Assembly (NCBI GenBank): GCA_900770195.1
Contig: CAAGJI010000065.1
Coordinates: 38,283-102,282, forward strand
Direction: 5' to 3'
Origin: Oscillospiraceae bacterium
Lineage (GTDB): Bacteria > Bacillota > Clostridia > Oscillospirales > Ruminococcaceae
DNA: 64,000 bases
Shown one piece after another: positions 58,536 to 64,000 of this stretch; positions within the stretch are counted from its first letter, which is position 1; the number at the start of each line of letters is the position of its first letter. A program made the position numbers and the translations under genes. Under the pieces are notes generated by a model that did not search any database, was not told the origin of the DNA, and worked only from the letters and a program-made list of their open reading frames with translations.

Positions 58536-59705
58536 GTGTGGTATTATACTTTAATTTTTATAATTGCTGATTTTGTTCTGCTTACAATGACAGTTCTTGT
58601 AAAAGAAAACGGTCGTTTTACTGAAAAAGAGAAAAAAAGATTCTATCAGACATATGCTGTAATAGGTATAGATTCAGTAATGGAATGGCTTTCGGTTGCG
58701 TTGAACGGAACATCTATGTGGACTTACTATTTTCATTGTATTGTAAAAGCATCTGACTATATACTTACTCCTATGATAGGAATTTTTCTGCTGTCTCAGG
58801 TTTCAGAAAAAAATAAGTACAGTAAAGTTATGTGGGGACTTATTGCTGCAAATGCGGCATTTCAGATTATTTCCATTTTTACAAAGTGGAGTTTTTATGT
58901 TGACAGCAACAACGTTTATCATCACGGAGAATTTCATTTTATATATATTATTACTTATATTTTTGAAATTATTCTGCTTGTTAAAATGTTTTGGATTTAT
59001 GGAAAATCATTTGAAAAGAAAAATCGTTCTTCACTTCTTTTAATAGGTTTGTTTGTTGTTTTTACAATTGTCGTTCAGGAAATGACACCCTCATATATAA
59101 GGACGTCAATACTTGGAGTGACAATAGGTTCTGTTTTTGTTTTTATTTATTACAGCGAATTCGGACAGTTGACTAATGATAAAACAATGAAAATGCAGGA
59201 CAGTCTTTTAAGGACAGATTCACTTACAGGACTTTTAAGCAGATTTGCATATCACGAAATTCTTGAAAAATATTCGGGTTCGGAACTTCCTAAAAATATT
59301 TTGGTTTTTTCGATTGACGTAAACGGTTTGAAATTTGTAAATGACACATACGGACATAATGAGGGAGATAAATATATTGAAGCTGCTTCAAAGTGTATAA
59401 AATCTGTTTTTGAAAATTATGGGAAAATTTTCAGAACAGGCGGAGATGAATTTATTGTTATTTTAGATAAATATAAATCTTTTCCTGAAATACTTCAGTA
59501 TGAACTTAAAATAAGTGCGGATGAATACAAAGCAGATGCACAATGGAAATTAAGTATGTCATCAGGCTGGGCATCAGCAAGCGGAAATAAAGGCTGTTCA
59601 CTTGAAAAACTTGTCAGCATCGCAGATGAAAATATGTATGTAAACAAAGAAGAATATTACCGCGCTTCAAACAAAAAAAGGTACAGATACAGCGATGTAA
59701 TATAA
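58536..59705 (+). CDS. Membrane diguanylate cyclase (GGDEF)
   Basis: The 389-residue protein has six or seven hydrophobic segments in residues 1-212 and a C-terminal GGDEF domain (about residues 225-380) that would make cyclic di-GMP from two GTP. The domain has DSLTGLLSRFAYHE, DVNGLKFVNDTYGHNEGDKY and the intact active-site loop RTGGDEFIVIL near residue 308. No RxxD inhibitory site is clear five residues before it. The GTG start at 58536 overlaps an out-of-frame ATG at 58534 behind the same AGGAGG. Confidence 0.92.
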   Translation: MWYYTLIFIIADFVLLTMTVLVKENGRFTEKEKKRFYQTYAVIGIDSVMEWLSVALNGTSMWTYYFHCIVKASDYILTPMIGIFLLSQVSEKNKYSKVMWGLIAANAAFQIISIFTKWSFYVDSNNVYHHGEFHFIYIITYIFEIILLVKMFWIYGKSFEKKNRSSLLLIGLFVVFTIVVQEMTPSYIRTSILGVTIGSVFVFIYYSEFGQLTNDKTMKMQDSLLRTDSLTGLLSRFAYHEILEKYSGSELPKNILVFSIDVNGLKFVNDTYGHNEGDKYIEAASKCIKSVFENYGKIFRTGGDEFIVILDKYKSFPEILQYELKISADEYKADAQWKLSMSSGWASASGNKGCSLEKLVSIADENMYVNKEEYYRASNKKRYRYSDVI

Positions 59706-59733
59706 AAAACCGCACGAATTTCGTGCGGTTTTT
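59705..59733 (+). terminator. Terminator after the GGDEF gene
   Basis: AAAACCGCACGAA and its complement, then a T run. Confidence 0.92.
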
Positions 59734-59775
59734 ATTTATATAATCATATTATCAACTTCAACAAAATTAAGCAAA

Positions 59776-59806
59776 TAAAAAATCCGATGCAAAAGCATCG
59801 GATTTT
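59776..59806 (-). terminator. Terminator of tRNA-Glu
   Basis: AATCCGATGC and GCATCGGATT around TTTT, with a T run on the minus strand directly after the CCA end. Confidence 0.92.
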
Positions 59807-59880
59807 GGTGACCCGTACGGGAATCGAACCCATGATCCCGCCGTGAAAGGGCGATGTCTTAACCGCTTGACCAACGGGCC
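59806..59880 (-). tRNA. tRNA-Glu (anticodon TTC)
   Basis: A complete cloverleaf of 75 nt with an encoded CCA. The acceptor GGCCCGT pairs with ACGGGTC, the anticodon loop CTTTCAC gives TTC, and the T arm is GGTTCGATTCC. It has its own promoter and terminator. Confidence 0.97.
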
Positions 59881-59921
59881 ACTTGCAATTCATTACTGTT
59901 CGTTGCCGAATCAGCTTGTTT

Positions 59922-59950
59922 ATTATAGCATAGTTTTTCTGTAATGTCAA
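59922..59950 (-). promoter_or_regulatory. Promoter of tRNA-Glu
   Basis: On the minus strand consensus TTGACA (59945-59950) and TATAAT (59922-59927), spacer 17 bp. The rest of the gap to 60120 is AT-rich with nothing else recognised. Confidence 0.9.
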
Positions 59951-60120
59951 TACTTAAATTGCAATATCGTGATATTGCACAAAAAACATATCTGGCTTTT
60001 AACATATATAGCAATAAATTGAAATAAAATTATATTGTTATGCGTTTGATTTCTTGTTTTATCTGTAAATGTGCACAAACAGAAGCTGAAAAATTTTTAA
60101 TAGAAATATTGCAAAAACTA

Positions 60121-60149
60121 TTGAAATTATTAGTATTATATGTTATAAT
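60121..60149 (+). promoter_or_regulatory. Promoter of the cellobiose phosphorylase gene
   Basis: TTGAAA (60121-60126) and TATAAT (60144-60149), spacer 17 bp; AAAGGAG lies before the ATG. Confidence 0.85.
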
Positions 60150-60196
60150 AAATTAGCATATAGCGATGCAAATAAAATAACAAAGGAGTATTTCCA

Positions 60197-62662
60197 ATGA
60201 AGAAATTTGGTCATTTCGATGATATTAACAAAGAGTATGTAATTGAAAACCCAAGAACACCTTATCCTTGGATAAACTATCTTGGCAATCAGGGTTTCTT
60301 TTCTCTTATTTCAAACACAGCAGGCGGATATTGTTTCTATAAAGATGCACGTCTCAGAAGAATAACACGTTATCGTTATAATAACGTTCCTATTGATATG
60401 GGCGGACGTTATTTCTATATCAACGACAACGGTACAATCTGGTCACCGGGCTGGTCACCTGTTAAAACAGAACTTGATGAATATCAGTGCCGTCACGGTA
60501 TGGGTTACACAATCATCAAGGGCAAGAAAAACGGAATAAGCACAGAAGTCACATTCTTTGTTCCACAGAACTACAACGGCGAAGTTCAGAGTCTTGTTAT
60601 CAAGAACGAAGGCAGCGAAGCTAAAACTCTTAAACTCTTCTCATTTGCAGAATGGTGTTTATGGGATGCACAGGATGACTGCACAAACTTCCAGAGAAAC
60701 TTCTCAACAGGTTGCGTTGAAATTGAAGGCAACGGCTCAACAATTTACCACAGAACTGAATACAGAGACAGACGTAACCATTACGCATTCTATTCAGTAA
60801 ATGACACTGTTGACGGTTTTGATACAGACAGAGATTCATTTATCGGTCTTTACAACGGCTTTAATGACCCACAGGCTGTAACAGCAGGCAAGGCAAATAA
60901 TTCAGTTGCTGACGGTTGGTCACCAATCGCATCACACTACAAGGAAATCACACTTGCACCTGGCGAAAGCAAGAACCTTATTTATATTTTAGGTTATGCT
61001 GAAAACCCTGTTGAAAAGAAGTTTGAAGCTGACGGCAAGACATTAAACAAGGAAGTTGCTCACGCAATGATCGAACAGTACAATACACCTGAAAAGGTTG
61101 CTGCCGGTCTTGCTGAACTTAAAGAAACATGGGACAACCTCCTCGGAATTTACAAGGCAAATACACCTGATGACAAGGTAAACAGAATGGTAAACATCTG
61201 GAATCAGTATCAGTGTATGGTAACATTTAACCTTTCAAGATCTGCTTCATATTTTGAATCAGGTATCGGTCGTGGTATGGGCTTCCGTGACTCAAATCAG
61301 GATATTCTTGGTTTCGTTCACCAGATTCCTGACAGAGCAAGACAGAGACTTATCGACCTTGCAGCTACTCAGCTTGAAGACGGCGGTTGCTATCACCAGT
61401 ATCAGCCACTTACAAAGAAGGGCAACTCAGACATCGGCGGTGATTTCTCTGATGACCCACTGTGGATGATTCTTTCAGTTGGTTCATATATCAAGGAAAC
61501 AGGCGACTGGTCAATTCTTGATGAAAAGGTTCCTTATGATAATGATGAATCAAAGGCAAAGACAATGCTTGATCACCTTACAGTTTCATTCTATCATATT
61601 GTAAACAACCTTGGACCTCACGGACTTCCACTTGCAATGAGAGCTGACTGGAATGACTGTATCAACCTTTCATGCTTCTCAGACACACCTGGTGAAAGCT
61701 TCCAGACATACACAAACCCTAAGTTTGCAGCTGAAGGCGGCTATTCAAAGACAGCTGAATCAGTTATGGTTGCAACACTCTTTACATATGTTGGACCAAC
61801 ATTTGTTGGTATCTTAAAGCACCTTGGCAAGGACGCTGAAGCTGAAAAGGCACAGGCAGAAATCGACAAGATGAAGAAGAACGTTATGGCAAGTGCATTT
61901 GATGGCGATTGGTTCATCAGAGCATATGACGCAAACGGCAACAAGATGGGTTCAAAGGAATGTGAAGAAGGTAAAATCTTTATCGAACCACAGGGCTTTG
62001 CTGTAATGAGTGAAATAGGTAAGGAAGAAGGAGCAGATATTAAGACTCTTAATTCTATCGATAAGTACCTCAACACAAAATACGGTCTTGTTCTTAACAA
62101 CCCTGCATACACAAAGTATTATGTTCAGTATGGTGAAATTTCAACATATCCTGGCGGATACAAAGAAAACGCAGGTATCTTCACACATAACAACGCTTGG
62201 ATAATCTGTGCTGAAGCATACGCAGGCAGAGGAAACAAGGCATTTGAATATTATTCAAAGATTGCTCCGGCATTCAATGAAGAAATTTCAGACCTTCACA
62301 AGACAGAACCATATGTATATGGTCAGATGATTGCAGGTAAAGATGCAAGCAGATTCGGTGAAGGAAAGAACTCATGGCTTACAGGTACAGCTGCATGGAA
62401 TATGGTAGCTATTTCACAGTACATTCTTGGTGTACAGCCTGACTTTGACGGATTAAAGGTTGTTCCTTCAATTCCTTCAACATGGGACGGTTACACAATC
62501 ACAAGAAAGTATCGTGGTGCTGAATACAACATCAAGTTTGAAAACCCTTCACACGTTGAAAGCGGCGTTAAGAGCGTTACAGTTGACGGCAAGGCAATTG
62601 ACGGAAACGTTATTCCTGCATTTGACGGCGGCGTTCATGAAGTTGTAGTTGTAATGGGCTAA
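60197..62662 (+). CDS. cbpA: Cellobiose phosphorylase (GH94)
   Basis: This cytosolic enzyme splits cellobiose with phosphate into glucose 1-phosphate and glucose, saving one ATP. The 821-residue length and domain order fit cellobiose phosphorylases: N-terminal beta-sandwich (YVIENPRTPYPWINYLGNQG), linker, and an alpha-barrel with GMGFRDSNQDILGFVHQIP near residue 355 and the catalytic Asp in LAMRADWNDCINLSCF near residue 482. A C-terminal sandwich follows. Lack of a signal peptide shows it acts on imported cellobiose. The gene is monocistronic. Its glucose product could go to glcK and its glucose 1-phosphate to central metabolism or UDP-sugar synthesis. Confidence 0.95.
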   Translation: MKKFGHFDDINKEYVIENPRTPYPWINYLGNQGFFSLISNTAGGYCFYKDARLRRITRYRYNNVPIDMGGRYFYINDNGTIWSPGWSPVKTELDEYQCRHGMGYTIIKGKKNGISTEVTFFVPQNYNGEVQSLVIKNEGSEAKTLKLFSFAEWCLWDAQDDCTNFQRNFSTGCVEIEGNGSTIYHRTEYRDRRNHYAFYSVNDTVDGFDTDRDSFIGLYNGFNDPQAVTAGKANNSVADGWSPIASHYKEITLAPGESKNLIYILGYAENPVEKKFEADGKTLNKEVAHAMIEQYNTPEKVAAGLAELKETWDNLLGIYKANTPDDKVNRMVNIWNQYQCMVTFNLSRSASYFESGIGRGMGFRDSNQDILGFVHQIPDRARQRLIDLAATQLEDGGCYHQYQPLTKKGNSDIGGDFSDDPLWMILSVGSYIKETGDWSILDEKVPYDNDESKAKTMLDHLTVSFYHIVNNLGPHGLPLAMRADWNDCINLSCFSDTPGESFQTYTNPKFAAEGGYSKTAESVMVATLFTYVGPTFVGILKHLGKDAEAEKAQAEIDKMKKNVMASAFDGDWFIRAYDANGNKMGSKECEEGKIFIEPQGFAVMSEIGKEEGADIKTLNSIDKYLNTKYGLVLNNPAYTKYYVQYGEISTYPGGYKENAGIFTHNNAWIICAEAYAGRGNKAFEYYSKIAPAFNEEISDLHKTEPYVYGQMIAGKDASRFGEGKNSWLTGTAAWNMVAISQYILGVQPDFDGLKVVPSIPSTWDGYTITRKYRGAEYNIKFENPSHVESGVKSVTVDGKAIDGNVIPAFDGGVHEVVVVMG

Positions 62663-62680
62663 GACTTAAATTTTAATATA

Positions 62681-62713
62681 AAAAGGGACTGCTTTTGGCG
62701 GTCTCTTTTTTTA
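62681..62713 (+). terminator. Terminator after cellobiose phosphorylase
   Basis: AAAGGGACTGC pairs with GCGGTCTCTTT (two wobbles), then a T run. Confidence 0.88.
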
Positions 62714-62762
62714 AAAATTAGGAATGAGAAATTGTGGTGTCAGCTTCGCTGACGGATTTAAA
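62714..62762. repeat. Dispersed repeat element, copy F (short)
   Basis: TTAGGAATGAGAAATTGTGG followed by the TGTCAGC-TTC-GCTGACG hairpin: one end unit plus one hairpin. Confidence 0.75.
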
Positions 62763-62802
62763 AACATTTTACTTTTAAATTTTATTAATTTTAACAATTT
62801 TA

Positions 62803-62831
62803 TTGACTTTTTATCATTTATATGATATACT
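62803..62831 (+). promoter_or_regulatory. Promoter of the small dockerin protein gene
   Basis: TTGACT (62803-62808) and TATACT (62826-62831), spacer 17 bp, TGA before the -10. Confidence 0.75.
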
Positions 62832-62882
62832 TAAAACGTGAGATAATCACATAAAATAAAATATCAGGAGAAAATAATTTAA

Positions 62883-63614
62883 ATGCTTAAGTTAAAAAAG
62901 ACTTTAATTTCAACAGCCGCTGCGATTTCACTTTCGGTTAGTTCTTTATGTTCAATTGTTCCTATGTCAGCAAGTGCTGCTACACTTGGCGATGTGAATG
63001 GTGATGGAAGTGTTGATTCAAAAGATGCCGTGCAGGTTCTTGTTGATTATGCAAATTCAATCGTATCAGGTAAATCATCACTTGATTTGGCCGTTGCAGA
63101 TACAAACAAAGATTCAAAAGTCGATTCAAAAGATGCTGTACAGATTCTTGTTTATTACGCAAATTCTATTGCAGGTACTGTAAATGGTGAAGATTTTGCC
63201 ACATATTTATCACATCTTCTTAATGCACAGGGTGTTTCTGTCGATTTTGTAAATATCGATACAAACAAGAAAGGAGATAAAGTATATTCTTATGACCTTA
63301 ATTTTAAGGTTCACAACTACTCAAATGTTGATAAAATAGTTCAGATCTGGTACATCGATGCAAACGGCAAAAAAATTAACTGTGTTTGTTCAATAAAAGT
63401 AAAAGCCGGCGGAACGGTAGTTGGTGATGCAGACGATGCAGATGCAACGATTTATCTTGAAAAACTTCAAGAAGTAGGAATTGCTGACATTTCACAGATT
63501 AATTACTTTACACTTTCTTTCCACGTTGCAGATTATATAAATTCTGACGGAAAGTTTACAGGCATTTGGCAAAATCACTGGGATTCACCAAATGTAACAC
63601 TTAACCTTAAATAA
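62883..63614 (+). CDS. Secreted protein with N-terminal type I dockerin and unknown C-terminal domain
   Basis: The 243-residue protein has a signal peptide (residues 1-32, ending SASA). Directly after it comes a complete dockerin: GDVNGDGSVDSKDAVQVLVD (residues 37-56) and ADTNKDSKVDSKDAVQILVY (residues 77-96). The C-terminal 140 residues form a beta-rich domain of unknown family (YSYDLNFKVHNYSNVDKIV, NYFTLSFHVADYIN). Dockerins of this type normally sit at the C-terminus of cellulosomal enzymes. This one resembles a non-catalytic binding module for a cohesin scaffold. It follows cellobiose phosphorylase but has its own promoter. Confidence 0.85.
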   Translation: MLKLKKTLISTAAAISLSVSSLCSIVPMSASAATLGDVNGDGSVDSKDAVQVLVDYANSIVSGKSSLDLAVADTNKDSKVDSKDAVQILVYYANSIAGTVNGEDFATYLSHLLNAQGVSVDFVNIDTNKKGDKVYSYDLNFKVHNYSNVDKIVQIWYIDANGKKINCVCSIKVKAGGTVVGDADDADATIYLEKLQEVGIADISQINYFTLSFHVADYINSDGKFTGIWQNHWDSPNVTLNLK

Positions 63615-63626
63615 AACATTTAAAAC

Positions 63627-63658
63627 AAGAGCCTTCTCATTTTTGAGAGGGCTTTTTG
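63627..63658 (+). terminator. Terminator after the small dockerin gene
   Basis: AGCCTTCTCA and TGAGAGGGCT (one wobble) around TTTT, then a T run. Confidence 0.9.
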
Positions 63659-63660
63659 AT

Positions 63661-63711
63661 TGGGAATGGAAAACGTGGTATCGCTTGCAGGCGACACCAT
63701 AATTCCTCATT
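63661..63711. repeat. Dispersed repeat element, copy G (short)
   Basis: GGTATCGC/GCGACACC with a short loop, followed by ATAATTCCTCAT; a one-hairpin copy in inverted orientation relative to F. Confidence 0.6.
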
Positions 63712-63799
63712 TTATTGTATCGATTTGATATAAAAATAATAAAAATATTGAAAATAATATACTGATTTAATAAAACGAAAAAAAATGTAAAAAAAAGTA

Positions 63800-63828
63800 T
63801 TGACAAAAGGAATTGTATGTGGTATAAT
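63800..63828 (+). promoter_or_regulatory. Promoter of tRNA-Val
   Basis: Consensus TTGACA (63800-63805) and TATAAT (63823-63828), spacer 17 bp. The leader of about 90 bases carries a direct repeat AACGACGAAA (near 63849 and 63863). Confidence 0.9.
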
Positions 63829-63923
63829 AATAAACGTCGCAAGGGACAAAACGACGAAAAGAACGACGAAACGGATGAGAAGTCGAAACGTTGTGAAGCC
63901 TTAGACATACGATTGATGGATAT

Positions 63924-63999
63924 GGAAGCTTAGCTCAGCTGGGAGAGCATCTGCCTTACAAGCAGAGGGTCACAGGTTCGAGCCCTGTAGTTTCCACCA
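63924..63999 (+). tRNA. tRNA-Val (anticodon TAC)
   Basis: A full cloverleaf of 76 nt with an encoded CCA. The acceptor GGAAGCT pairs with AGTTTCC, the anticodon loop CTTACAA gives TAC, and the T arm GGTTCGAGCCC is present. It is likely the first of a tRNA operon that runs past the window. Confidence 0.97.
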
Positions 64000-64000
64000 A

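Overview
The window reads as chromosomal DNA of an anaerobic, AT-rich, low-GC Gram-positive bacterium, most likely a Ruminococcus-type fibre degrader. The reasons are type I dockerin repeats in two secreted proteins, a GH94 cellobiose phosphorylase, a sporulation-type SpoVAC, the Firmicute order rpmH-rnpA-yidD-yidC-jag-mnmE-mnmG-rsmG-noc-parA-parB, and promoters of the TTGACA-17 bp-TATAAT class. I cannot name the species.

Left part (1-22.2 kb), mostly minus strand. It opens with two phage tail/baseplate-like reading frames, the second apparently frameshifted, a lone spoVAC, and an aldose 1-epimerase. A flippase-deoD pair follows. An ECF sigma factor with a membrane anti-sigma-like partner comes next. 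The run nadB-lexA-nadC-GH25 lysozyme-manA-glcK is a likely operon. A housekeeping run follows (rluE-like, rnhA, holB, ricT, queH), then a UDP-sugar pyrophosphorylase, a metallophosphoesterase with a lipoprotein, and a secreted lysozyme-like protein whose two dockerin half-repeats are split apart.

Middle (22.2-35.2 kb). Dominant gene direction switches from minus to plus near 22.3-22.8 kb, and the plus side starts with the classic origin-flanking gene order, although dnaA is not in the window. Just upstream of rpmH a strong promoter and a strong terminator bracket about 1 kb with no convincing gene. Its first half is dense in complementary segments, including a perfect 12-bp helix closing about 150 nt. 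Its second half is a tandem array of roughly 55-61 nt units, each with a Shine-Dalgarno-like core, a start codon, one or two sense codons and a stop. I treat this as a large non-coding RNA of unknown family and as the most unusual object here. Two perfect parS sites flank mnmG-rsmG-noc. The noc-position gene lacks the ParB CTPase domain.

Right part (35.3-55.8 kb). After a two-component system, a zinc-ribbon membrane protein and a LysR regulator comes a coherent redox block on the plus strand: nfnAB, a lactate/malate dehydrogenase with the malate-type residue, fumC, hdrBCA, an MvhD/FlxD-like protein, three Flx-like iron-sulfur and flavin subunits, a soluble FrdB/FrdA pair, and an AspT/SucE-family exporter. 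My reading is an oxaloacetate-malate-fumarate-succinate branch whose last step is wired to a flavin-based electron-bifurcating Hdr-Flx complex rather than to quinones, with succinate export at the end.

Far right (55.9-64 kb). A three-gene DUF3791/DUF3990 toxin-antitoxin-like cassette is followed by an Xre regulator with a membrane partner, an Sfp-type phosphopantetheinyl transferase, a membrane GGDEF protein, tRNA-Glu, cellobiose phosphorylase, a small dockerin protein and tRNA-Val. Copies of one dispersed palindromic repeat family occupy many of the intergenic gaps.
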